Below, one piece after another: positions 9,281-18,930 of a stretch of 22,855 nt of DNA. Source of the stretch: Coptodactyla brooksi (taxonomy: Eukaryota; Arthropoda; Insecta; Coleoptera; Scarabaeidae). The notes under the pieces are model-generated. The model was not told the DNA's origin. It ran no database searches and saw only the letters and a list, made by a program, of their open reading frames with translations. The stretch covers positions 1-22,855 of the forward strand of contig JAWQRM010000422.1 in the NCBI GenBank assembly GCA_033557675.1, in the 5' to 3' direction. Numbering within the stretch: position 1 is the first letter of the stretch; each line of letters begins with the position of its first letter. The translations under genes were made by a program, and so were the position numbers.

Positions 9281-10190
9281 TTTCTTCTTAATATGCCTAT
9301 AATGGTGTTATACTTCTTGTGTTTTGTAACTTCTTTATCTTATGTATGTATTATTTGCTAGTGTTTTCTTTTCTAATACATCGCCATCCTTTGTTTTGAA
9401 AATATTGGTTTGTACCGACTTTCCTGTTGCCAAAATTTTAGTAGCTCCTTCTGTGATATTCATTTTTTCCGTGAACAAATGCTTGAAACGATTCTTTAGT
9501 TATAGGATCTGTGATAGATTCTTTTGTCTTTTTTATTTATGTAAGCAGTTTACAACCTTATCGGTAACTATGTTGACAGAAGTTAACTTTTCATATCTAA
9601 GAATTTTGAATTGAGTCTGTGTTGACAAAAGGTGTCGCTTATTTTCTGTTATGGTGGTGTAAATTCGTCTTTGATCCTTGGTAATAGATTGTATTCGATG
9701 CTGGAATTTAGGTCACCTATTATATGTTTTTCATTTGGTTGGTTGCTACTAGTGTCTGACACGTGGAGAACCCTATGATTAGCACACAACCTTTATTTAT
9801 GCATTAAACGATAGTTTTGATTTAAAAATGATTGTTATCCTTATTTTTATATATTATGTTTCTTTGTATAAATTACTCCTTCAATGAGGTTAAGATTTAA
9901 GATATATTGGAATCCTCAAACGGTATTTTGAACAATAAAGTATTGTATTTGATATCTTAATTGATAAATTATCATATAATTTTTTAAACAAACCTTAATC
10001 ATATTGTCCATAGAAATTACTATGGTATGTATTTAACATTAGTAGTGCAAACTATGCATAGGCTGATTCTATAAACGGCTTTGGTAAAGACAGGCACACG
10101 CACGTTATGATTATTTGCAAAATGCGAGCAGTCGTAAAAAGGAGGTGAGCAATTGAACTTTTCGTTGATTCTTCTGTAGCCTTCAATACG
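9281..10190. other. No supported gene; possible old element remnant on the minus strand
   Basis: AT-rich. The minus strand at 9330-9760 gives several protein-like pieces in different frames, such as IIGDLNSSIEYNLLP and ITKESFQAFVHGKNEYH, which read like decayed coding sequence, but I cannot assign a family. A 90-codon plus frame (9342-9614) is probably its shadow. Confidence 0.3.
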
Positions 10191-10196
10191 CTAATA

Positions 10197-10240
10197 TAAG
10201 GTTCATTCAATAAATAACGAGACATAGCCTCCTGTGACAA
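10197..10240. repeat. Terminal inverted repeat end of a Tc1/mariner-type element
   Basis: TATAAGGTTCATTCAATAAATAACGAGAC is of the form 'TA...GGTGCATTCAATAAGTAATGAGAC' that is common at the ends of mariner-like elements in insects. It lies just beyond the 3' end of the transposase remnant, with AATAAA signals between. The partner end was not found. Confidence 0.45.
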
Positions 10241-10274
10241 CAGCAGTTCGTTTTATTCAAATAATTTTATTCAA

Positions 10275-10548
10275 TTAATCCTGAAGGTTTAAGCATTTAA
10301 CCACTGTGAAACTAGATGGAATATTTCCCTCTCATAGAACGTCTTCGGTTACTACAAGAACCAATTTCGAAGCTCCTCGTGCACTTCATCGTCCAACTGA
10401 AATCTTCTTCAACGTAAATATTTTTTGAGTTTTTCAAATACATGAAAATCTCAGGGAGGTAGGTCAGGATTGGAGGGGGGATGGTTTAGGACCTCCCACT
10501 TAAATTTTACTTGCTGATCCTTGGCGGTATTTGCTGTATGGAAACTCG
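10275..10548 (-). pseudogene. Tc1/mariner transposase C-terminal remnant
   Basis: The minus strand gives HTANTAKDQQVKFKWEV, then LNHPPSNPDLPPxDFHVF, then EKLKKYL, RRFQLDDEVHEEL and SQWLNA. The pattern HPPxSPDLxPxDFHxF with the last catalytic Asp, followed by a G/R-R-F and a 'RWxKCLxxxGDYF'-like end, is diagnostic of IS630-Tc1-mariner transposases. Stops replace the residue before DF and several later codons. Everything upstream of the third catalytic motif, including the DNA-binding domain, is lost. Confidence 0.65.
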
Positions 10549-10559
10549 TCATAAGCCGC

Positions 10560-11084
10560 TACACAGACGCCCTCTTGTGTTAATAACGCGTACGGAATAG
10601 CTTCTACATATCGTTGACAGTTCCCCCACACTACTGGTAAAGTTTTAAAGTTACCGATTGGGCGTAACAGGCTCCGGCTCGTTATTAATCGAATGAATCT
10701 TATACATCACGTGGGAATTGTAGGAAGCTTATGGCATTCATCTGACAGCTATTCCCTTATTAAAGCCGTTCCGTATTATTGTCCACGACTAGTCGATTAG
10801 TTGTAGAGGGGTAGAAGGTTAATTCCTTCATAATACGGCCGGTATTATCAATCGATCTGGTATCATTGCACTTAGGACGTACTGATTTCATTTATATGAA
10901 TGAAATGATTTGAGAATAAATTCAGAGAAGCCAAAGTTATTATGTGGGTTGAATCCCCGTGACCGAATAAATTGGCAGCATACCCCCTAAATATTTGAAC
11001 TGGCAAATAAATACAGCCTAATAAAAAGGCTGCTTTGTAAGCAATATATCGGTAAATATGGGTTAATTTGAGAAACGGTAAACA
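10560..11084. other. No recognisable gene
   Basis: Mixed-composition DNA between the mariner remnant and piggyBac copy 2. It contains short inverted repeats, for example CCGTATTAT near 10772 with ATAATACGG near 10830, and TTTCATT/AATGAAA near 10888-10907. No protein or RNA gene is visible. Confidence 0.5.
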
Positions 11085-11471
11085 TTAACCCTGCTGTGCT
11101 CCTCGGATCAATACGATCAGAAACGGATTTTCGGGTTCTATAATTTTGACATGTTCATTATTTCCAAGATTTTGTGATTTTGTTTGCTGGTGCATAAAGT
11201 ATAATATTGCCAAATAGTTTTTACAAGAAATTATGATTAAACTTTTTAAACAAGATTGTTAACTATATAGCCTTCGGGTCATTATGACCCAAAACTATTT
11301 AGGTTTATTTGACTTTATGTTGTATATTAATTCTATTTTTAAGTTTACTTATATGAATACTATAAGTGTATTATAACCATATAGCAACCAACAAGGTTAT
11401 GCATTCATACTGGTCGAATATGCAAGTCTGCGGATGTCTGTGCATTTCTGCGCGTGCATACTAACATATCA

Positions 11472-11507
11472 TATAAATAGGGAACCCGGACAGCACACTT
11501 CAGTTTC
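11472..11507 (+). promoter_or_regulatory. TATA box plus initiator of the piggyBac transposase
   Basis: TATAAATA at 11472-11479 lies 30 bp upstream of the A in TTCAGTTT (A at 11502). TCAGTT is the insect initiator consensus and the spacing is canonical. The start codon is 39 bp further on (11541). The corresponding ~110 bp are missing from copy 1, so that copy has lost its promoter. Confidence 0.65.
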
Positions 11508-11540
11508 TTTATATACAGTGTTGAAGAAGCATCATAAATA

Positions 11541-12543
11541 ATGACGAGGCGATTCCTATCTGATGAACAAATAGCAGGAATCGATGGATGCATCCGACGA
11601 TGAAGATACTTCTGAGGTTGAAAATCATACCAGCGATGGTACCGACTGTGAGAAATCCGAAGCAAACGTCTTCAGATAATGACGTAGTACAAACAAATGC
11701 TGTGATTTCTATGCAGTTGGTACACTCAAAAGGCAAAGCAATATCTTGGATATTAGAACCTTTCCCCCAAAGTGGACGAACATCTAGTCAAAATGCAATA
11801 AAAATTACTCTTGTTCCGACTAGGTATGTCATATCCACAGTGAAGGATATTCTGTCTGCTTTTCTAGATATCGTGAAGCCTACACTTGAAAATATTGTGT
11901 TGAAAATGATCAATATTGAAGGTCGCAAAGTGTATGGATGCGGTTGGGAAGATCTGGATAATATTACAATATAATCATACAATGTATATAGGATTATTGT
12001 TATTGGCAGGAGTTTATAAATCACACGGCGAATCAACAAAAAGTTTGTGGAATGCAGAAATCGATAGACCTATTTTTTTGTGCAACGATGTCATTGAAAG
12101 TTTTTTATCCAATATCACGCGTATTACGTTTTGACGAAAAGGTTAATCGTCAACAATGGAGAGCAAGTGACAAATTAGCCCTTATAAGGGAGTTTTGGAA
12201 GAAGTGGATAGAAATTATGCCTAAATTGGACAATATAAGTGATAATGTTTCTGTTGACGAACAACTTGTTGGGTTCAGATGACGGTCTCCTTTCAAACTC
12301 GTATATGATGTCCAGAGGACATAAACCTCGTTCTAAACCTCAACAAGCTATTGCCGTAATAAAGAAAATTCAAGATCAACGTGGTGAAGTAGCAGTGCCA
12401 TCTACATCTGGTGCAATCAGTAAAAATAAAAGAGCACGGTGTAATATGTGTCCATCAAAATAAGAAGTAAAACATGTTGCAGGTTTGATAAATATATGTG
12501 CAAGGTTCATGTGGGGTATTATTGTCAACAGTGTAAAGATTAG
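11541..12543 (+). pseudogene. piggyBac transposase pseudogene (copy 2)
   Basis: Starts TRRFLSDEQIA with an acidic region (frame breaks near 11580 and 11700). Then PFPQSGRTSSQN and EGRKVYGCGWEDLDNI (in frame to 11974), IGLLLLAGVYKSHGESTKSLW (11990-12050), the DKLALIREFW block and VDEQLVGFR (to 12282), where the Asp should be the first catalytic residue of the DDD triad. The code then jumps at about 12300 to the C-terminal tail: VPSTSGAISKNKRARCNMCP, and after a shift CCRFDKYMCKVHVGYYCQQC, a cysteine/histidine zinc-binding tail. About 250 residues with the second and third catalytic Asp are gone, so no active enzyme is possible. Confidence 0.85.
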
Positions 12544-12728
12544 GCATTAATTCGGTGCACATCAGAATTTATTTGATATTCTCTCTTGTTTTCAGACTTA
12601 GTGTTTAGATTTAGTGTATGTAAAGTTTTTTCTGTACCTGCATACATCGGGTCACTATGATCGAATCACATTTGTAGTGCCTAAGGAGCACAAATGTATA
12701 GTAAAGCTAAAGAGAACAGTAGGGTCAA

Positions 12729-13370
12729 ATTTTTAGTCAAAATTGTGGTCACGGACTGACTACTAGGATACAGATTTATATCTAAAAGGATACAGATAAC
12801 GGCATGGAGAAGATCACTTTATAGGATATTTGTAGTTTATCGGGGTTTAAGAACCAACTAATTACAACACAGTTTTACGAGGGAGCGATCGATCGCTTGC
12901 TGCATCGTGTTAAATCCACATTAATTTTATTTGTAAAGGCATTTAACAACCGGTGCTTAGTTAGCAACGATTCACAACGAACAACTAATATTATAACTTT
13001 CAAATACTGTAGTAAATAGTCACTTGAACTCAAATAAATGTAAAGGCAACTAAAAGACAATGGTTTACGTTTCTAGCTGCACTGAATGTGAATATATGAG
13101 GTTAACATAAAACGCAAAGAAAAATATTTTTTAAGGCTAAGCTATCCTAGAAAAAAATGAATACCAATCGCTCCAATAACATCAAACGTAGAAGAATATC
13201 TTGTTAACTTTAGGGTAACTTCAGGGAAACTTTACAGTTTGAAAGTAATTCTACCCAATCAATTACTAGTATTTCCAGGGAATAGTAAAAAAAGCAAAAA
13301 AATGTCGGTAGGCGAGAGAAACGTTTAATGAATCACGAAAGGGGGTGTCAATGTTAACGACAACAACCAT
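12729..13370. other. No recognisable gene
   Basis: AT-rich spacer. AGCGATCGATCGCT at about 12885-12898 is a perfect 14-bp palindrome. The 61-codon minus frame (12875-13060) has no recognisable domain. Confidence 0.5.
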
Positions 13371-13374
13371 TTAC

Positions 13375-13620
13375 TTTGATACTGAGATTGCCCGCCGGAG
13401 ACTACTTTACGCCCTTATTCCCTTAAATTTATTACTTGCAAAATTGCACTTTTACGTTATCGATTGCTGCCTGGAGCAAGGCGCGAAAAGGAGAACGTAC
13501 CTTTGCGGTTACGTCGTTTACTAACTCAAAGAAAAAGGGAAATTACACTTCGCCAGGATTAATTACGACGCACGGTCTGTAATTTAACGTTGCCTTAAAT
13601 TAATTTATATTAAAAATTTA
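13375..13620. promoter_or_regulatory. Candidate conserved non-coding element 2
   Basis: Like 6395-6895, this is a moderately GC, repeat-free patch between AT-rich flanks with no coding frame. It contains TTATCGATTG, GGATTAATTAC (Otx/Bicoid-type GGATTA joined to TAATTA) near 13557-13567, and several TTAAATT/AATTAAT cores. The resemblance to developmental enhancers is only by composition and motif style. Confidence 0.3.
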
Positions 13621-13660
13621 TCCATATTACGATGAAATATGCACTCACATTTTCTTTAGC

Positions 13661-13719
13661 AATTTCTAAATTGTTTCTCTGGGCGTGGACTACAAGCCCA
13701 GAGAAAGAATTTAGAAATT
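13661..13719. repeat. 24-bp near-perfect hairpin, 11-nt loop
   Basis: Arms 13661-13684 and 13696-13719 are complementary at 23 of 24 positions (one G/C mismatch), around the loop GTGGACTACAA. Pairing stops at both outer ends. The stem is short for an animal pre-miRNA (about 30 pairs plus flanks), so a fold-back scar is likelier than a miRNA gene, though transcription cannot be excluded. Confidence 0.9.
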
Positions 13720-13879
13720 CATGAATAATTTACCGATACGAAAATGCATAGGATAACTACAACTGTAACAATAAACGTGTATTTCTATCCTTCATATTAA
13801 AATATTATATTACAAAGTACCTCATGTAAAACAAAGGGACTATTATATTATTTTTATATCAAGAATGATTATTTGAGGG

Positions 13880-14345
13880 AGATATTTTTAATGTCGTCAC
13901 GTGAACTGTGCATCAGGGTGCATCCTGAAGGAGCGACATTGTCTTCAAGGATATAACAATTTAAAGCTTTATCTCACTACCAGCGCCGCTACGTGTGCAA
14001 TGTACGAGTTTTACATTGCGTACGGTTTTTTATTCGCGGTGTACTCCCTGTGGGGCAAGGATCCAGGGGTCAGGGGTACACGTCCTGCAGGGCAAGGGTC
14101 TTCAGACGCTTCCGGTCCTCAGAAGCTGTATGTAATGTATTTGCATTCATTCTCAGTTACAGTAAATTTTTTAAGTTGCGCATGCACGGTCGAACTCAGA
14201 AGTCTCATTTCTGAGTATAAGCTAGGGTATAACTATCCATGTGTTCATAAAGCAGTCATGTAGCTCATTGCAAAGGCTCGCTCTGTTTGGAGTGAGTGAG
14301 GTCGCTAGATCGCGAAAGGTCGGATGCAATCGGCCGCGCGGACAC
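13880..14345. other. GC-richer patch, possibly an unclassified repeat
   Basis: The patch contains GTGGGGCAAGGATCCAGGGG and a second GCAGGGCAAGGGTC, and later GATCGCGAAAGGTCGGATGC. A 120-codon plus frame (13901-14263) covers most of it but has no domain I know. AGCTCATTGCAAAGGCT at 14262-14278 recurs near the window end (22828-22850) with six extra bases, which suggests a dispersed repeat. A short hairpin ACTCAGAA/TTCTGAGT lies at 14194-14216. Confidence 0.3.
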
Positions 14346-15515
14346 CGGAAACTTACGAACAAACCCGTTCCCATAACTTTATTATATAGAGTATGAACCA
14401 TTTTCACAGTGCGGCAAATATAACTTTCTATTCCATGTAGTACACACTTAAAGTTATTGAATAGCAAGGAATTTACTTTATTTTATTTATTGAAGATAAG
14501 TATTTAAGAACGAAAAGTATAAAGAAGATAATGATTGTGAATAAAAGAATCCAGTCATATGTTTGGATGAGTGTAACTGCGCTTTAAATACATTGTAATA
14601 TATTCATTGCACGCTGCAATACTAATTTATTATTTACCGGTTATGCTCATTCATATGAAAGAGCAAGTTACGTAGCTTCTCCACTAAAAATAAGACATTA
14701 CAAGTACTGGTTCTATTGATACTAATCTGCACATTAAATTGTCACTTTTGTTTTCTACTAAAATTTATTATTATTATTTGTGTTGTTAGTTATTCCATTT
14801 TAAATCATTTTAACAAACTCTGTGATGACCTGCCCCTTTTTGTCACACAACTATCCGGAACATCTCGTAGATGTTAGGTACGCAAAATATTAATTTATGA
14901 CTGAAAGCAAATGTATGTTTTAAAAAATATTGTGGCAGAAAGTGACGTATATTTTACCGTAAATACTGAATCTTTCGATTAGAATACGCTTGACAGTCTA
15001 TCGTAGGTATTTTCCGAATATAGCAATATTTTATTGCAAATAAAATAATGAAAGTAATAAATTTAATGTATATTTTGCTAATAACGAAAGAAACATTGTT
15101 ATACCACGCACAACCACATACAATCTCGTAATACACCAGAATGGTCGAACTTAATTTGATGAGTCATTTTCATCGGCCTAAAAGCGGTTTTAAAAGATTG
15201 AAAATACCCCTCAGTTTTTGCGGTGTTTGATTTTTGATGAATAATTTTGCAACGAATGGAAATAAAGTACTAGAGTAACATAGTGGTGCATTTCCTTTTA
15301 AATACTTTAAAAGTTGAACTCCATTTGCATTTAAAACCACATAATGCTATTTTAACAAATATAATTTTCCATGTGGAAGATTATTTACAATGGTTTGCAT
15401 TGTACTTATTCAATACATGATTTTTATACCTAAAACAAAAGCAAAAAGTGAACTGATTGTTTATATTTCATTATAATCTATTATTTAATTAATTATAATT
15501 TATTATTTATTTACA
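14346..15515. other. AT-rich DNA with no recognisable gene
   Basis: Only short frames and homopolymer-rich sequence are visible. The part adjoining 15515 may be 3' untranslated DNA of the pogo-like element. Confidence 0.5.
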
Positions 15516-15519
15516 AATG

Positions 15520-16320
15520 GCTTCAAAAAGGTGTTGAGAACAAAAAAAACATGCCACACCACGTATAACGGATTATAGCTTGTGATCCACAAATTGAACA
15601 ACGAGGACGTATTTCATTATCTGAATCTGAAAGTGGATATGTAACAGGATGGTCGAAGTTATTTGGCTCGTTCCTAATGTATCTACTTTTATATCAACTA
15701 TATCCGAACAAATCAGTATAACGTGGAGCGGAAAGTTAATTGTGTATAAGAGAATGCAACTTTATTGTATTGTTTCGTGCATGTAAATCAACGTCGTAGT
15801 TTTCAAGTATTACTTGATATTGCCCATCTTCGTATGTCCATGTCATGAACAATCGCTCCAACTTCCATAGCTTTAATGAATTTATGAAACACATAATGTG
15901 ATATTTTCAAAAGCTTTTCCTACCTTGTTCCAAGTGAATTTTACTAGTGAATTTTTCCATCTATATAGTTGCGAAATGAACTACACCTTTTTAAATCGAT
16001 GGCGCACTGTAGACAATGATAGAAGGCTTTTTGCCAACTCCTCCAATAGTTGATAGTATTTTGTTTGTAGTCGATAGTAATAGTACCTATATCTTCATCA
16101 ATGCCTAATGTTTCTTCCTCTTCAATGAATTCTCTTTGGTCTTCAAGCGTAGGTAGTTCATAATCATCAATGTATTGTGAAGTGTGGGAATGATTTATGT
16201 TTAAAAATTCCAAGGTAATGTCGCTCTCCACCTCAAAACTTGAATCTGCTATACTTCTAGTTCGCAGAATATATCATACAACTCTTGCTCTTGAAGTGTT
16301 GGTAGTTCGTTTATTTTCAT
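15520..16320 (-). pseudogene. pogo/Tigger-like transposase with the catalytic core deleted
   Basis: From the start near 16320 (KINELPTLQEQELYDIF), a shift leads into the 95-codon frame 16231-15944, acidic and then DYKQNTINYWRS, the start of a helix-turn-helix region. Next come IVHDMDIRRWAISS (about 15860-15815) and, with almost no gap, ENYDVDLHARNNTIKLHSLIHN, then NNFDHPVTYPLSD and RCSICGSQAIIRYTWCG, a C-terminal zinc-binding motif. I recognise these blocks from a multicopy insect DDE transposase family in which about 250 residues, including the DDE core, stand between IRRWAI and the ENYDV block. That core is absent here, with the junction at about 15805-15820. Assignment to pogo is tentative. 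Confidence 0.5.
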
Positions 16321-16330
16321 TGAAGTTATA

Positions 16331-16374
16331 ACAGCATTAATAGGTGTACAATATTGTACATATATTAATGCTGT
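16331..16374. repeat. 44-bp palindrome with no loop
   Basis: The left half ACAGCATTAATAGGTGTACAAT and right half are reverse complements at 20 of 22 positions, with the mismatches adjacent and no spacer. The centre is TGTACAATATTGTACA. It lies just upstream of the pogo-like pseudogene and could be an element end or a fold-back scar. Confidence 0.9.
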
Positions 16375-16787
16375 GTACAACAACTGGATTAATCGCTGCC
16401 TTTTCGTAGATTTGTAGCAATTGGTGAATGCAAATGCCCGCTAACTGCAATGGAATGTCCCTGTTTATATAGCAGGCTACAAGTTCTATCTACCGTCAAT
16501 ATGTATTATCAGTTACATCTGGAATTAATCACCATCAAATAAACATGTACTCTTCCCGTGCAGCAAATGCTTTGCGAATATCTGTTATTATATTTACATT
16601 GTTTATGGGTAAATGTATTGATAACCACTTATTGATTTAATTATGAGTTGAAATATTCATATGAAAACCTTAATCTCCTAATTCACTCAGTATTTATTAG
16701 AACATTTTATTATTTGCGTGCATCAGATATTTTGAATATACCTGTTATTACTAAAGTTCAGGGTTTGGAACCTTTGCCTTTGTAACA

Positions 16788-17013
16788 AAGTAAGAACGAA
16801 GTCACCACTACGCCAAAATTTGAAGAGAAGATACTCGACGCACGATTCGGTGACCAAGTTAGCATCGTCAGGAGCAATGAAAGACCTTCATCGCTCTTTG
16901 TTCTTCATCGAAAGGTCTTTCGTCGCTCCTGATGATGCTAACTTGGTTAGGGAAATGTCCGTTGAGCATCTTCTCTTCAAATTTTGGCGTAGTGGTGACT
17001 TCGTTTTTTACTT
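16788..17013. repeat. Head-to-head pair of hammerhead-like repeat modules
   Basis: Left arm 16788-16886 and right arm 16914-17013 are inverted copies of one ~100-bp module, about 85% alike by eye, with a 27-nt spacer. Both relate to 3640-3770. On the plus strand the right arm reads GCTC-CTGATGA-T-G-CTAAC-TTG-GTTAG-G-GAAAT-GTCC-GTT-GAGC: GCTC/GAGC would be stem I, CTAAC/GTTAG stem II, and a tiny stem III is closed before GTT. The left arm, read on the minus strand, has CTGACGA, GAATC and GAGT in the same places. A 73-codon frame over the region is not convincing. Confidence 0.6.
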
Positions 17014-17640
17014 TACCTGTTACGATTACAATTATTTATAGATAATTGATTTAATCGTATCAAAAATTTACGCAACAACACAATATGCGTAAATTTGTTT
17101 TATTATTTACTTTGAAGATGGGTATTTGTGTCTCAAATGTAACGTAAATGCAATGCAAACTCTTCATTTCTCTTCTTCTGCTCTTCTGCATTAGATGTTC
17201 CGATCTAAGAATCGGTAATAGAATAAAACACACTCGTCTGAGGATGTTCCGATCCAAGAATTAAAATACAATTGCAGTGGACTAAAAGGTTTTTAATTGA
17301 CAATGGGGCCAATTTCAGCGTTTACAAGCAATTTCTTCGATATGCAACAATAGTATTCTATCTTCATACGTTATAAAATTATTTAACAAAAACCAAAACT
17401 AACAGAAACTGTCAGTGGTATTGTCAACCCTTCTCACTGTCTTTGAATGGATATAAAAGCGCTATGTATTCACCCAACCAACTTTCAACTCCGCGATATA
17501 CAAATGCTTTTATAATTCATTGTGTGTAATGTAAAGGTGTTTCATATACATACATATATGCCCACATAAATGTATACTAATGGTCCATCTCCAATTAAAA
17601 TATTATTTTTCTTTGGTAAATCTAGTCCTCCTACTAGTAA
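17014..17640. other. No supported gene; weak TATA-type promoter signal
   Basis: AT-rich. TATAAAAG at 17452-17459 is followed 35 bp later by TTTCAACT, a loose initiator match. Spacing is longer than ideal and no frame follows, so it is only noted. Confidence 0.25.
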
Positions 17641-17642
17641 AC

Positions 17643-17660
17643 AAACTTACTAGTAAGTTT
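17643..17660. repeat. Perfect 18-bp palindrome
   Basis: AAACTTACTAGTAAGTTT reads the same on both strands. A further CTACTAGTA copy of the core lies immediately upstream (17630-17640). Confidence 0.9.
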
Positions 17661-18140
17661 AAGAAGTGCAATATCAATTGTTGTAACTGCTCTTTCACAT
17701 AAAATAGACAGTTTGTTAAAATTACCCGCAGTGGCGTAGATGGCGGGAGGGGAATTCGCTTTTTGAAGGCGAATATTCCTAGGCGTAACATATAATTTTT
17801 ATCTACATTCGTTACGGAGTTATTCGCCTTTGAGGGATTGTTTCACCCCTTCAAACCGTTTTTGGGCCGGTACGAGAAATGGCTTTGTACTTACCCTAGA
17901 ATGGACTACTTATCTGCAAAGTTTCATTTTTTTAATTTTCGGGTTGGGAAAGTTCCGTTGTTAAATGTACACATTTGTATTCACATAGTAGGGACCAAAC
18001 TTGTAGAAACGTCGCCTATAGCTATATTATCGATAAATTACCACATATTGTCGCGACACTTCGATGGAGGAGTCGGAACCCCTAATCCTCCACCTACACA
18101 TAAACACTAATACAAGGCCTCCAGTTAACCAACACTAACA
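17661..18140. other. Non-coding stretch, probably old repeat DNA
   Basis: It contains GTAGATGGCGGGAGG (YY1-like) near 17738. The style of TGCAAAGTTTCATTTTTTTAA and the adjoining sequence resembles untranslated parts of insect retroelements. The 90-codon frame 17838-18110 has no recognised domain. Confidence 0.3.
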
Positions 18141-18145
18141 CTCTT

Positions 18146-18182
18146 TCTGTGCAGTTCAAAGACAAACCTTGAACTGCACAGA
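18146..18182. repeat. 14-bp perfect inverted repeat, 9-nt loop
   Basis: TCTGTGCAGTTCAA (18146-18159) and its exact complement (18169-18182) surround AGACAAACC. Outer bases CAC/GTG can pair across a small bulge. Confidence 0.88.
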
Positions 18183-18780
18183 GTGACACTGGGATCGGCC
18201 ACACTGAGTGAAGAAGGGGTGGGTTTTAAAAGATGGGAAATAGGCGCCACGTTCTCGTTAACCAGATCAGCCTGTAAATACAGTCCACCTAAACGACGAT
18301 GTCGTCGAGACGTCGCGGAATTCAAAGAAAATACCTCCTACCAAGAGAAACAAGTCACATATATTAATAAAATATAAACAACAAAATGTACACAATCAAA
18401 GTAAGTTACAAATAACAATTTTACTAAAAGAAACCTTTCTTTACACTTGATTTCTATAATAAGTTTATCCGTGATGCCGACATATGTCGGTCTCTACCTG
18501 AACGTCGCAAAGGATACGTTCCAAAATAATGATTACCCTTGAGGTAATGCCTAACAAAATAAATGTTAAAATATGTAAACACGCAAAAGGTAAGTTGTTT
18601 TGCATGCAAAGCACCCAAAAAAGGTCTCGTAATAAACGAGTAAGTGACGAGAACAACTTTACCAATCGAGGTAATCAATTTCGTTGCTTTACAGCAACGG
18701 CAAACCAAAAATTGCATATACGGTTAAGACAAGTACAGAAAATTGACAAAACGGAACTCTTTGTAGGTTACGTTACGTGC
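18183..18780. other. No supported gene
   Basis: Several short overlapping frames on both strands, none with a known domain. AAAAG|GTAAGT at about 18586-18596 on the plus strand is a good splice-donor match, but no exon can be defined around it. A small hairpin, CGTTGCT/AGCAACG, lies near 18682-18699. Confidence 0.4.
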
Positions 18781-18792
18781 TCCCTCGGACAG

Positions 18793-18930
18793 CTACCGTA
18801 ATCGATGCCACGACTCATCGCCAATGCACGTACTGTCATCGTTGACGAGATAACCTCGGCTCTCGTCCGCAGGTGACGAACTTGACGGGAGGACGGAAGT
18901 CTCAACTGTGGTCGCAGCATACATTGTTAA
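18793..18930 (-). CDS. Candidate first coding exon of an unknown host gene
   Basis: ATG at 18924-18922 in the context TTAACAATG suits insect translation starts. The frame reads YAATTVETSVLPSSSSPADE and continues to a stop at 18795-18793 (43 codons). It has higher G+C than its surroundings and a Ser/Pro-rich, low-complexity composition typical of disordered N-termini. GACA|GTACGT at 18833 could be the splice donor, giving 30 codons plus one base. A polypyrimidine tract ending TTTAG directly upstream (18931) looks like a splice acceptor. I do not recognise the protein, and no further exon is identified. A retrotransposon leader is an alternative. Confidence 0.3.
   Translation of the reverse strand, partial: LTMYAATTVETSVLPSSSSPADESRGYLVNDDSTCIGDESWHRLR

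Larger units (their letters stand above)
11089..12724 (+). mobile_element. piggyBac-family transposon with both ends (copy 2)
   Basis: The element is bounded by TTAA (11085-11088) on the left and TCAA (12725-12728, one change from TTAA) on the right. Terminal repeats are CCCTGCTGTGCTC (11089-11101) and GAGAACAGTAGGG (12712-12724), which match at 11 of 13 positions when inverted. Subterminal palindromes GGGTCATTATGACCC (11276-11290) and a decayed GGGTCACTATGATC (12649-12662) lie inside both ends and may be extra transposase-binding sites. It holds a promoter, a broken transposase and a shortened 3' part. The element is dead but structurally near complete. Confidence 0.88.

Noticed and set aside
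11405..12039. Minus-strand frames of 75-86 codons over piggyBac copy 2
   Set aside because: The plus strand carries clear transposase motifs; these are antisense artefacts.
13661..13719. microRNA precursor
   Set aside because: The stem is only 24 bp, pairing ends sharply, and perfect fold-backs of similar size occur throughout the window.
16820..17041. 73-codon coding gene
   Set aside because: The frame runs through a palindromic repeat, and its two halves are translations of the same module in opposite directions.
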